Shown piece after piece: positions 55,998 through 64,000 of a stretch of DNA of 64,000 nucleotides. Source of the stretch: Prosopocoilus inquinatus (lineage: Eukaryota > Arthropoda > Insecta > Coleoptera > Lucanidae). Position numbers and translations under genes: made by a program. Every line of letters begins with the position of its first letter. Positions within the stretch are counted from its first letter, which is position 1. The notes below the pieces were generated by a model. The model did no database searches. It saw nothing but the letters and a program-made list of their open reading frames with translations, and was not told where the DNA came from. The DNA lies in NCBI GenBank assembly GCA_036172665.1, contig CM069874.1:50326707-50390706 (forward strand), read 5' to 3'.

Positions 55998-58900
55998 AAC
56001 AAATAAATCACACTTTAATATTGCCATTCAAAAAACTGAAAACAAGACTCAGAGAATTTCTAACGGGGAGAAAAATAATTTGACACAAAATTTGACCATT
56101 TAGAAGTTACAGTCTTCAATTGAAAACAATTATCGATAACAAGAAAACTAATAGAAATACGTAAAGGGAATGTTGCTACTAATCGGTACAGAATGTGATT
56201 CTGTATATCATAATGCAAAAATATACAGGGTTTTCCATTTACGAAAACTGAGTTTTGGGCAGTTGAAGAGAACAAAGTTCGACACCATATTTTGACCAAC
56301 CAGTGAATTTTTCAGAGATAACTAGGATATGACTTCAACATATTATTCTTTCAAACAACGGGCAACTTGAATCTTGAAATTTGAGAGCGTCGTACACATA
56401 TTCTCTTAAATGAAAGCTTACCGAAATATTTTTTTTAGAAAATTGAAGATACCTCAAGAACCTTTACGTTTAAGTGTAGGGAAGCTTTAACAATTTTTAT
56501 TTAGAGTAATGTGTATGGTCGGAATTTGCAATAAAAAGTATATCAGAAAGTTAACGGCGACTTTGTTACAGATTATTTTTCCCTTGTTGCCTTGGAACGC
56601 CCTGTACGATAGGAATTACGGAGTTACTCTATTTTCGGAATCATCGACTCGGATTCTCGATCGAGCGAACTGCGCGTTTTCTTTCATACGTCGCGCTGAA
56701 ATTTTTTTATGCACGTTGGCATGCATCGAGTGCCCGGACTATCCTTAATTAGATGAAAATTTCAATTCTTGAATCACAGTCATATATTTTTTTGTTGTTC
56801 AAAAAAGAAAAACGCTAATGTAAGGAGCAAAAAGAAAATATGCGACTATGATTCAAGAATTGAAATTTTCATCTAATTAATGTTTCTCTTTACAGGATTT
56901 TCGATTTTATTTTTGATCCAAAAATACGCTCGCTATTTTCGTTGATTTAAACCAAGTTGAAACGCATTTCATTTTACTTCGGTTATCACCGTTCGGTCTG
57001 CCTGAATTTTTTGTACGGTCTCTTTACGTTTTTTGTCAAGCTCGATCACGGCTCGATACTCTTTCTCATAACCCTTGAGCTATTCCGCTATTGGATAGCG
57101 TTTGCGTCACGGATTCAACTGATTGGTGCATTTCAATCTGTTCTCTTTCTATTTACTTTATTTTTTGCTCTTCCTGCCTCGGCGAAGTTGAACGACGCTT
57201 CATTACGTTGTCAATCGTCAAATAATTCAGACGTTTGGTTTGTTTGGTGTTTCATGCGTATGTTACTTCACCGTTGGGGTGAATAACTTTCCTCCGAGTT
57301 CCGCCGTTTTATTCGACGAGTAAGCCGCCTTCCCAAAGGGGCTATGCCAGCCTGCTTGGTGACCAAGCCAGGTGAGGTTTTAGATCACCGTTTAATTTGT
57401 CCCGGTGGTTGTGTTCTGTCTTCTCTCGGTACAGGCTTTTTGTAAGGAGCGAGATCGCTTGGCGTAACGAGTTATTTCCGTTGCGAGTTATTACGCAGTG
57501 GACTTCTTCCGTTGTGGGCTGCTTTGGCTGGAGCCACCTTTGGTTGTTTTCGTTTACTTGGGGCCCGTTTCGACCGTTGGCATAACTGCTGCTGGAAGAT
57601 TTCCTGCTGATGTTTCTGACTGACGGACCTTCAGGAACAAGGCGTAGTACTCGACGAAAAGTCTGATCTCTTGTTTATGTATTTTCCGTATCGTCTTGTC
57701 ACCTCGGCACCGTACAATTTTAATTGCGCCCGGATTTCAGAATCTTAGTTTACTTAGTTTATTTAGTTTACTTCGATAATTTTAATTTTATAATCTGAAA
57801 AAGTCATTGGAGGTCGCATTCACATTCTGCCCCAGGTTTGGGGCAGAACGGACCAAAGTGCATTTTTTCTTGTTGGTGATATTTTTAATGATTATTTTAC
57901 TTCGTTAAACAAATATGGTGTCTCAAGAAGAAAATGGAACGCCTATGTGTATAATTTGCTTTAGACCAACTTACCATCATCTAAACTAGTTTTGGCACTG
58001 TGAAATTCTTCTTCGCTCGACTCAACGCTAGAATACAGACTGGTCAGAGGTTCTTGTTTTCTTTTAACCGGCAGACATTCCCCAGATGATCCCAAGACAA
58101 TAAATCTACCCCTTCGATTATTAAAAATTCCTTCCTTTTGCTTGTGCTGAGAGGTCCTTTCTAATTGGCTTTGTACTTTGAGTGTAATTGGAACGTTATT
58201 ATTGTCGTATTCCGGCGATTCCGAACCGCTCTTGTGCGTGCTGCAGGAGTCTTGAGTTATCACGGGAACCGTCGCTGCTGTTTCCGAGTGAGTCGAACTC
58301 AGGGATTCCCCGATGGGCGATAACCTGCGTTGCCTGTAGTTTTTGCCAGCGTCTTCATTGTTCTTAGTCTGCTTCTGCTGGAACGCCAGGAGGCACTTGT
58401 TCAGTTCGCGCAGGACGTTGTCTTCCTCGTATTGGCCGACCGGAAGGCCCGTGTAATCTTCAGGATCTACACAACATATCGTTCTCTACAGAATACCCAG
58501 GTTAAATAGTTAATCGAGTGGGTAAAGTCGGAGTATACCTCGAGAGGGGTGTCAAGTTTTTCGAGGCACGCGCGGTTTTTTGGGTCCGTGATCCTGGAGA
58601 CGTGGCGGGCCTTTTCGATCGTTAGAACTTCGTTATCCTCGAGGGCTTCCACGTAGAGCAGGACGCACAGGATTTCGGGGAAGGTTGATAGTGTTATACA
58701 TTCCTGTGTAGAAATAAATAATACATAAGCTGTGACTTGTGTAAGACATTAAGGACCGATTTCATAATCGAACTAAAGGAGATTTTAAAATAAAAGTTTC
58801 TACCTAATAACCTATTAACTACGTTTTCGCATTCTTTGGAAATATGACTGTGAGTTTATTTTAAATCTCCTTTAGTTCGATTATGAAATGGAATCTAAAA

Positions 58901-60322
58901 TTAAAGAATGCTTAATAATAAGCAATTAAGGAGGTAACGTCTCAGACCAAGTAAACTAAAGTCGAAGACAAACAAGACGTTGTATATTTGAATTTCATTG
59001 AATTTATTTTTAATTCTAGCACATAAGATATTCTAACTTAAAAAAGTGATTATGCCGATACGTCTTTTATTTTTAACATCCTGTACATAATACAAACGAG
59101 TTTGATTTTTTAAATATTGCCAGATTGCCAATTTTTTTTTTTGTTTTGCTGATGGTTTAAATAATATGCTGTATCCATTTACGTCAAACATAACGTGCTG
59201 TTATCTTTTTTTGAAATAGGAATTTGAACGTAAAGTCGTCGATAACGTCACGTTACGTTTAACGTAAATGGATACAGCATAAGAGCGAATATCTACCTAC
59301 TGGAATATGGTACTTAGATTCTTATTGTTTTAATTTGAAAACTAAAAACAGACTAGTGCTTAAAACAATAAAAAATTAACCTGAGAATTACCACTTCCTA
59401 AAACTTGTCCGCCGATTTTGGAAGAAGAGAAACACAACTGAAGCGATTCTACATCGGCTCTTTCTAATCGACCATCATGTCTGATTTGAAGGGGGCACAA
59501 TGGTAAACTACATTCTAACCAGTCTTCTATTGTTAGCCACTCTTTACTCGACATGACCTAGAAACGAAAATGGGATTACTACTTCCAAAACCGTGTCTGT
59601 TTTTGCGATAGGTTTGGGCCAAATTTAATTGGAAATCATCCAAATACCTGTCTCAATATTCTAAGTGATCCCGACGAATTCTTGTCTTCGAGCAGGTCAA
59701 AATAGTGCAGCAGACTTCGCAGCTTGGCCTTCTGCGAATTCATGCCTAAGTGTTTAAAAAAATTACAAAAGTTAAAGTTCTGCAACGTTGGGTGGCTCTT
59801 TTCAGTTCTTTTTGGAAATGTAGAGAAGAAGGCGTTGGCCAACAGCGAGGATACAAACGAATATTCTAATTCTGTGCAATCGGCTGAAATCGGCGTCCTT
59901 AATTCGGATCTTTATTGTCGGAATTAGAACTTACGTTGTTGTTGCAAGCTGAAGTGTAAACCGTCCTTGGGTTTCCACGGTTTCAAGTTTAAAGCTCGCC
60001 CAATGATGCTGGGCAGAGTGCGATTGAGGAAGTTGCTTCGTTCTTCGCAGCTCAAGTCGTTATCTAAAAAATTTAATAAACCTATGAACTGTTCCGGATC
60101 GGGTTCGTCTTCGTCTGGATCTAAACTAACGCTGGAAATGAAACTTAGACAATTCAATGCGAAAATTACTGGAGGAAAACGAGGGGCTAACTTGCATATG
60201 TCGTGGATTCTTTGCATTCCCTCTACCAGCTCCATAGTGTTTTTGGTCGTGGAAAGAGTGCCCAAGATTGTTTGTACAGAAATCCACCATGGCATTTCGC
60301 ACGGAAGCATTACTAAAGCCAT
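39249..60322 (-). CDS. poly(ADP-ribose) glycohydrolase-like protein with degraded active site
   Basis: Nine exons on the minus strand: 60322-59935, 59871-59648, 59557-59381, 58703-58539, 58485-57975, 49320-49125, 45880-45352, 45217-45017, 39587-39249. All junctions are GT...AG and in phase, giving 909 residues. Blocks typical of PARG: an N-terminal LPCEMPWW region, LLANAFFSTFPKR, the IGGQVLGSGNSQ block, RELNKCLLAFQQ, and the last exon STGNWGCG. Active PARGs have GGG and QEE; here they are GGQ and QEC, so the second Glu, the catalytic one, is Cys. Between exons 5 and 9 about 400 residues, mostly charged and low in complexity, split the catalytic fold, where usual PARGs have a short loop. The start ATG follows an acceptor-like CAG, so a 5' exon may exist. 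Confidence 0.88.
42864..43030 (+). repeat. direct repeat copy 1
   Basis: Begins TATTTGCGAATTTTCAAA and contains GGGACTTGCT and GTAATGCTGCTGATTT blocks shared with 44181-44345. Confidence 0.8.
44181..44345 (+). repeat. direct repeat copy 2
   Basis: Diverged copy of 42864-43030, about 1.3 kb away. A third, short copy of its first 40 bases is at 44512-44550. Confidence 0.8.
46133..46589 (+). pseudogene. mariner transposase, N-terminal half
   Basis: Starts with an ATG at 46133. HTH region: FKCGLTPKQCLDRLHLAFGD, SKSSVYNWFAEFQRGRTSL, DESREGRPSTSV. One in-frame stop (TAA at 46412-46414) follows RHVTYREI. Reading continues through RKLCSRWIPHNLTEAQKQGR and ends abruptly at CAAATTTAG (46589), where the match to mariner sequence is lost. 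No catalytic domain is attached. Confidence 0.85.
46606..46862 (+). repeat. two diverged direct repeats between the mariner halves
   Basis: Blocks starting GGCGTTGGAAA at about 46619 and 46801 are similar over 60 bases, spaced about 182 bases apart. Confidence 0.65.
47791..48801 (+). pseudogene. mariner transposase, middle and C-terminal part
   Basis: Begins abruptly at the GATTTCAAATGTGG point that is internal in the other copy. Several stops and shifts occur (near 47936, 47990, 48176 and 48530). The catalytic segments are still readable: VTGDETWIYSYEPES (first Asp), HHDNSALT (second Asp) and PYSPDLSHNDFFLFP (third Asp), the D,D,D arrangement of mariner. Ends with EYFERQ and a stop at 48801. 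It is not functional. Confidence 0.85.
49718..49825 (+). repeat. dispersed direct repeat, second copy at 54643-54743
   Basis: Shared blocks include AATGTCGATAT, TTTATGTGAA and CCTCAAAATGAATGTTCA, about 85 percent alike by eye. Confidence 0.7.
50390..51545. repeat. A/purine-rich degenerate satellite
   Basis: Loosely repeated AAAAGAAAATCGACAAGTT-like units. C and T are scarce on the plus strand. Long minus-strand frames here are Phe/Leu-rich artefacts. Confidence 0.7.
52040..53060. repeat. degenerate tandem array with TAACAGATGGCGC cores
   Basis: Units of about 165-480 bases share TTAATTGCGG, TAACAGATGGCGC and TTTTGAAAxxTTTT blocks. Cores are at 52084-52092, 52366-52374, 52532-52540 and a variant AGAGGGCGC at 53017-53025. 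A MITE (52788-52946) interrupts the last spacing. Confidence 0.7.
52788..52946. mobile_element. foldback MITE (TGGCCC ends)
   Basis: Ends read TTGGCCCGTATTCTCA on the left and the complement of AATGGCCCATATTCTCAT on the right. Inner arms share GCCGTGATTAAAT. Arms are imperfect over about 55 bases. Confidence 0.75.
53600..53690 (+). repeat. dispersed direct repeat, second copy at 54753-54840
   Basis: Shared: AGTGTCTTT, GCTACxAATGGGA, TTTTATAAAAATTTATTG and CAGAAxGCTTCTGCAT blocks. Confidence 0.7.
55895..55990. repeat. paired AT microsatellites
   Basis: Two (AT)n runs of about 28 bases each flank 37 bases of ordinary sequence. Confidence 0.9.
56745..56880. mobile_element. foldback element with 40-base arms
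   Basis: The left arm starting TTAATTAGATGAAAATTTC (56745-56785) is inverted at 56841-56880. No coding capacity. Confidence 0.75.
58759..58889. mobile_element. foldback MITE in an intron of the PARG-like gene
   Basis: Arms of 35 bases starting ATTTCATAATCGAACTAAAG pair almost perfectly with the right end. Confidence 0.8.
59167..59279. mobile_element. foldback MITE, TA-flanked, in the same intron
   Basis: Arms start TGCTGTATCCATTTACGT. TA at 59165-59166 and 59280-59281. Confidence 0.8.
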
Positions 60323-60384
60323 TGTTCTGAAAATAAACACATCAAATTAACTAAAATAGTAAAGGAGACTGTGGTTTAAGAGAT

Positions 60385-60780
60385 AATTGAAATTAACCTC
60401 CGCCCACAATAATTTTTATATCTGTAGATACGTATTTCGGCAGCTAAGCTGCCATCTTCAGTACGCTACCAACTTAAAAGCACCAAGAAAGATTTAAAAC
60501 TACCTAATCACACCGATAAAATCTTAAAAATGTTAAAGCTAACAACATTCTAATCATCCTAAAAGATATACATGTCTAAATGTAAGTAAATATAAATTAA
60601 TATGTAAAAATTTTAAATAAACTATATATGTTAATGTATAAATCGGGGGAAAAAAAATATGTGAACACCCAAAATTAACCGTCAGAAAACCTTACAAACA
60701 AGAGCCAACCAAACAACACGGAAATGCGGAAATAAATTGTTCAAAGACCCGAAAAAACTTCTTATTCTAACGAATAAGTA
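60385..60780 (-). mobile_element. Penelope-like terminal fragment, left of the pogo element
   Basis: Noncoding. Assigned because of a hammerhead of the Penelope type (60421-60470) and because part of it is duplicated on the other side of the pogo element. Confidence 0.5.
60421..60470 (-). ncRNA. minimal hammerhead ribozyme, second type
   Basis: Minus strand: core CTGAAGA, stem II GGCAG/CTGCC with a CTTAG loop, then GAA and the palindrome ATACGTAT as stem III, with C at the cleavage position. Stem I is only three pairs (GTA/TAC). One extra U lies between core and stem II, as an extra A does in the other type. Confidence 0.65.
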
Positions 60781-60782
60781 TA

Positions 60783-62836
60783 CAGTACAACCCCGATTAT
60801 CCGTGTGCGGATCGTCCGTGCTGCGGATTAACCGTGCTTTCTGACTCTTTCGATTTTCCGGGTTTCGATTATCCGTGTGAATACCGGAAACCTCCGAATA
60901 GTAATCGAATACCTACGATTCGGTGAAATTTGTGCATTGCTTTATGTTTTCAAATTTTAACGTTTGGGTAAAGTGCTGTCGTTAGTAACTAAGTGAAATT
61001 ATTAGACAGCACAAGTGTTTAGCTGTAATCATGAATTCTAAACGTAAACGAAATGTTTTGACCATATTACAAAAGTTGGAAATAATACAGAAACGTCAAC
61101 AAGGTGACAGTATAGGAAATTTAGCGAGGTTCTATAATGTAGGCGTACAAACTGTTCGTGATATTATTAAAAATAAAATGAAATTAGAAAGCTTTGTTTC
61201 AAAATCAGATATTTTTACCAGTACAAGTACAACCCGCAGAACGCTAAAAGAATCGACATATAAAGAATTGGATAATGCAATGGTAAAATGGTTTCTTCAA
61301 AAAAGAGCGGAAGGAGTGCCAGTGTCAGGTTCCATGTGCTCACAACAAGCTCACATTTTTCATGAAAAACTGCAAATCCGAGGCAGGTTTAACGCTTCCT
61401 CAGGTTGGCTGCATCGTTTTAAAAAGCGTCACGGAATAAGAGAATTGTCTATACAGGGTGAGAAATTAAGTGCTGATGAGGTAGCAATAGTAGAGTTTTG
61501 TAGTGATCTGGAAGATCTTATTAAAAAAAACGTTCTAACGCTGGATCAAATATACAACGCGGATGAAACAGGACTATATTGGCGAGCCATGCCCAGAAGA
61601 ACTTTTGCAGCATCAAATGAGACGAGTGCTCCGGGATATAAAGCCAGTAAGGACAGAATAACAGTTTTATGCTGTGCAAATGCTTCTGGGAAGCATAAGC
61701 TAAAACTAACAGTAGTGGGAAAATCAAAAAATCCGCGAGTGTTCAAAAATTTAAATAAGCAGTTGTTACCGGTTAGCTATTACAATCAAAGTGCGGGTTG
61801 GATGAATCGAGACATTTTTAAAAACTGGTTCTTTAAAGAATTTGTTCCTGAAGTTCGCTCGTTCCTTGCTGAAAATAATTTACCCCAAAAGGCAGTGCTT
61901 TTACTTGATAACGCGCCTTCACATCCAAATGGCGCAATTTTGAAGTCAAATGACGGTAATATTTTTGTCTCATTTTTACCCCCAAATGTTACGTCTATTG
62001 CTCAACCGATGGATCAGGGTGTAATAGAAGCAATGAAACGCCTTTACAGAAAGGATTTAATGTTGAATTTGTTAGGTGATGTGGATATCAAAAGTTTTTG
62101 GAAAAAATTAACTATTAAAGATGCTATATATGCCATTGCTCGAGCATGGAATGATGTAAAAGGAACTCACATAGCCCGCGCTTTTTCAAAAATAATGACT
62201 CTTGAAGAAGCCGAAGCTGAAGAGTTAGAAACTCCTTCAGAAGTATCCTGCAACGCTATATGCACAATAGCGCAAGAAGTAGAAGAGTTAAAAGGAATAG
62301 AAGAATCGGACGTTGCAGAATGGCTACGTTGTGATGAGAACGACTTAGGTTATGAGAAAATGTCTGAAGAAGAAATGATTGGGAAAAATTTGCCGGGAAC
62401 ATTGTCTCCAGCTAACGTAGAGATGGAAGACAGTGCTGAAGAGGAACGAATCGAAAATATCCGAATAAACCATAATGAAGCAATGGGTGCCATAGATATT
62501 TTGTTGGATTATTTTGAGCAACAACCAGAAACTGATATCAGTATTGTTTTAAATTTAAGAAAAATGAAGGAATCTATAAAATCTAATTTGTTTGCGAGTA
62601 AAGTACAGAAACATATTACTGATTTCTTTAATAAAAACTGAAGAAAATATATACATAGTATTAAAACCTGTAATCTACTTGTGCTATATTCCTTAATAAA
62701 TAAGGTAATAAGTATTAAAAAACTGTCAATTTGTTCTAATTTTGGAAAGACGTTACATATATGCGGATTATCCGTGTTTTCCGATTTACCGTGCCGAGTC
62801 CGGTCCCGACGAGCACGGATAATCGAGGTTATACTG
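60783..62836 (+). mobile_element. pogo/Tigger-type element, apparently complete
   Basis: Ends CAGTACAACCCCGATTATCC on the left and the complement of CAGTATAACCTCGATTATCC on the right, about 23 bases of TIR. TA at 60781-60782 and 62837-62838. Further ATTATCCGTG-like repeats lie inside both ends. It holds an uninterrupted transposase. Confidence 0.93.
61031..62641 (+). CDS. pogo/Tigger-type transposase, intact
   Basis: 536 residues with no stops or shifts. Domains in order: CENP-B-type N-terminal HTH (LTILQKLEIIQKRQQGDSIG, then LARFYNVGVQTVRDI; residues about 8-52), a second HTH of the Tc5/CENP-B kind (SGWLHRFKKRHGIRELSIQG; about 70-140), and a DDE_1 catalytic domain with D in YNADETGLYW, D in VLLLDNAPSHPNG and D in QPMDQGVIEAMKR, the DDD triad of pogo/Tigger. 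A Glu-rich tail ends with a VQKHITDFF segment. The domestication-prone jerky and TIGD proteins share this layout, but the TIRs close by show this is an element. It cuts and pastes between TA sites. Confidence 0.95.
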   Translation: MNSKRKRNVLTILQKLEIIQKRQQGDSIGNLARFYNVGVQTVRDIIKNKMKLESFVSKSDIFTSTSTTRRTLKESTYKELDNAMVKWFLQKRAEGVPVSGSMCSQQAHIFHEKLQIRGRFNASSGWLHRFKKRHGIRELSIQGEKLSADEVAIVEFCSDLEDLIKKNVLTLDQIYNADETGLYWRAMPRRTFAASNETSAPGYKASKDRITVLCCANASGKHKLKLTVVGKSKNPRVFKNLNKQLLPVSYYNQSAGWMNRDIFKNWFFKEFVPEVRSFLAENNLPQKAVLLLDNAPSHPNGAILKSNDGNIFVSFLPPNVTSIAQPMDQGVIEAMKRLYRKDLMLNLLGDVDIKSFWKKLTIKDAIYAIARAWNDVKGTHIARAFSKIMTLEEAEAEELETPSEVSCNAICTIAQEVEELKGIEESDVAEWLRCDENDLGYEKMSEEEMIGKNLPGTLSPANVEMEDSAEEERIENIRINHNEAMGAIDILLDYFEQQPETDISIVLNLRKMKESIKSNLFASKVQKHITDFFNKN

Positions 62837-62838
62837 TA

Positions 62839-63000
62839 TAATTCCCTGTTATTTGATACCTAAAAATAAACTATATATGTTATGTATAAATCGAGGAAAA
62901 AAAAATGTGAACACCCAAAATTAACCGTCAGAAAACAATTTATTTCCGTATTTCCGTGTTGTTTGGTTGGATCTTGTTTGTAAGGTTTTCTGATGACAAT
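62839..63000. repeat. rearranged repeat right of the pogo element
   Basis: 62865-62936 repeats 60613-60695 in the same direction. Then 62937-62995 matches the complement of about 60687-60740. The join is at TCAGAAAAC. Confidence 0.7.
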
Positions 63001-63238
63001 ATACAGGGTGAGTCATATATATGCATTTGTTTAATAACTTAACAATAGAAATAGAACAAGAAACTTTTAAGAAAAATTGTTTGGCAAATCAAGGACTATA
63101 TCTTTGTTAAATCAGTTAACCTCGTTCTGCAATTGTTTTCGAGCGGTCATGCCTCCTTCGATTTTTTTAAATTACTTAGTATATTTCTAATGATTTTGAT
63201 GAATTATTTTTTGTTTTTCTGGTGGTGTAACAATTTTA
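63001..63238. other. AT-rich spacer
   Basis: Begins with an ATACAGGGTGAGTCA tip-like sequence that also occurs in shorter form (ACAGGGTG) near 26700 and 43055. No gene seen. Confidence 0.35.
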
Positions 63239-64000
63239 CCACCTTAGATAACAAAAATTCCTCGAAAAACACCAAAAACTTTTTCATCGCGGTAAGCCAC
63301 AGATTATAGTGCGAAAGTGATTTTATTCCTTGGATATAATTTTCAAGGGATGTCGTGCAATTTTAAAGGGTTCTTTACTAATTTTATAATCTGCGCTTTA
63401 ATAGATATCTTTTGTCTCTAAATCTAATGGCCCATGATTAATAAGACGGACAATAATCCTTCATTGTCTGACAGAGTTTGTTCAAGGCTTTAGAATCTCT
63501 AAACTTAAAAGGTAGAGTTTTAACTTAAAAAGTATCCTCGTGAAGAATTAGTCCATGTGATATTTATCAGTGAAGTTTTTGCATTTTCGTTAAAACAGCG
63601 CGGAAATGTATTATTGTAGAAGGTCGTAAAATTGATCGTTTACTTAACTGATTTTTTTTCCTAAGGTGTTATTCCGTATAATAACTTAGAACTTTACTAA
63701 AGTGATTTCGTTTATTAACTTTGCTGGGATTAACGTAATTTTCGGAAAACCACAATTAATTGACTATTAACCTACAAATTTACAATCGAAATACAGATAC
63801 TACAATTAGTTAAAAACGCCTCGTGTGCTCAGCTTTATCGTCATTGGGTAGGTTTTAGTTCTAGTATCTACATGATTATTGTTTGCGACCATTATTTGTT
63901 AAAACACTCCAGAAATATAAAATTCTCGCACCATATCCATATTAGTGCGATGAAAAAGTTTTTGGTGTTTTTCTGAAAATTTTTGTTATCTAAGGTAGCT
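63239..64000. mobile_element. inverted-repeat element reaching the window end
   Basis: Left arm 63239-63291 (CCACCTTAGATAACAAAAAT start) matches the complement of 63947-63998. The 650 bases between have no supported gene. It could be a non-autonomous DNA transposon or part of a larger one. Confidence 0.55.

Larger units (their letters stand above)
49321..57974. other. intron 5 of the PARG-like gene
   Basis: 8.65 kb. It holds an A/purine-rich satellite (50390-51545), a degenerate repeat array with AGATGGCGC cores (52040-53060), a foldback element (52788-52946), AT microsatellites (55895-55990), a hairpin element (56745-56880) and dispersed direct repeats. From about 55180 to 57750 base composition is more balanced and frames are longer (such as 56957-57286), but I recognise no protein; it may be an old retroelement. 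Confidence 0.5.

Noticed and set aside
55516..57585. Several 60-109 codon frames in a GC-balanced part of the PARG-like intron
   Set aside because: None resembles a known protein, and they do not join in phase; possibly an old retroelement, but no TIR, LTR or polymerase motif was seen.

Overview
The window is AT-rich, intron-containing animal DNA. Two host genes have insect-like proteins and insect-style TATA/initiator promoters and short introns are common, so I read it as an insect nuclear genome (order not determined). About half of the window is mobile DNA in nested layers.

Left third (1-23215): the 5' part of a non-LTR retrotransposon lies on the minus strand (1-937). Next is a Tc1/mariner-like element with about 342-bp terminal inverted repeats (TIRs) and TA target duplications (2050-23215). 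Its right TIR is split by a 19.3-kb Polinton/Maverick (3708-23035) flanked by a perfect 6-bp target duplication, GTTGTC. The Polinton carries the virion and replication genes of the group: major and minor capsid proteins, adenovirus-type protease, packaging ATPase, a phospholipase A2/pX-like protein, retrovirus-type integrase, protein-primed family B DNA polymerase, a DUF8207-like protein and several unrecognised proteins. Genes run rightward to 17907; the polymerase runs leftward and converges on the integrase. Its ends hold perfect 39-bp hairpins, and the right end holds about 0.86 kb of 11-bp tandem repeats built on TCAAGGTCA. The protease frame opens across an A AAA AAC slippery site just before the stop of the phospholipase gene. 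The polymerase has one real intron and one frameshift.

Middle (23216-38945): a gene-poor stretch with minisatellites, then the COP9 signalosome subunit 6 gene on the plus strand (29154-38945, five exons, complete). Its 8.6-kb third intron holds a palindromic MITE, a 3.6-kb T-rich degenerate satellite, a head-to-head pair of 5'-truncated Penelope-like elements with GIY-YIG domains and minimal hammerhead ribozymes, and a decayed mariner.

Right (39249-60322): a minus-strand, nine-exon gene coding a 909-residue poly(ADP-ribose) glycohydrolase-like protein. All splice phases agree, but the catalytic signature is degraded and about 400 residues of low-complexity sequence split the catalytic fold. 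Its introns hold a composite mariner, an A-rich satellite, a degenerate repeat array with CTCF-like AGATGGCGC cores and several foldback MITEs. Beyond it are a Penelope-like fragment with a second hammerhead type, a pogo/Tigger element with an intact 536-residue transposase (60783-62836), and the start of another inverted-repeat element that runs to the window edge.
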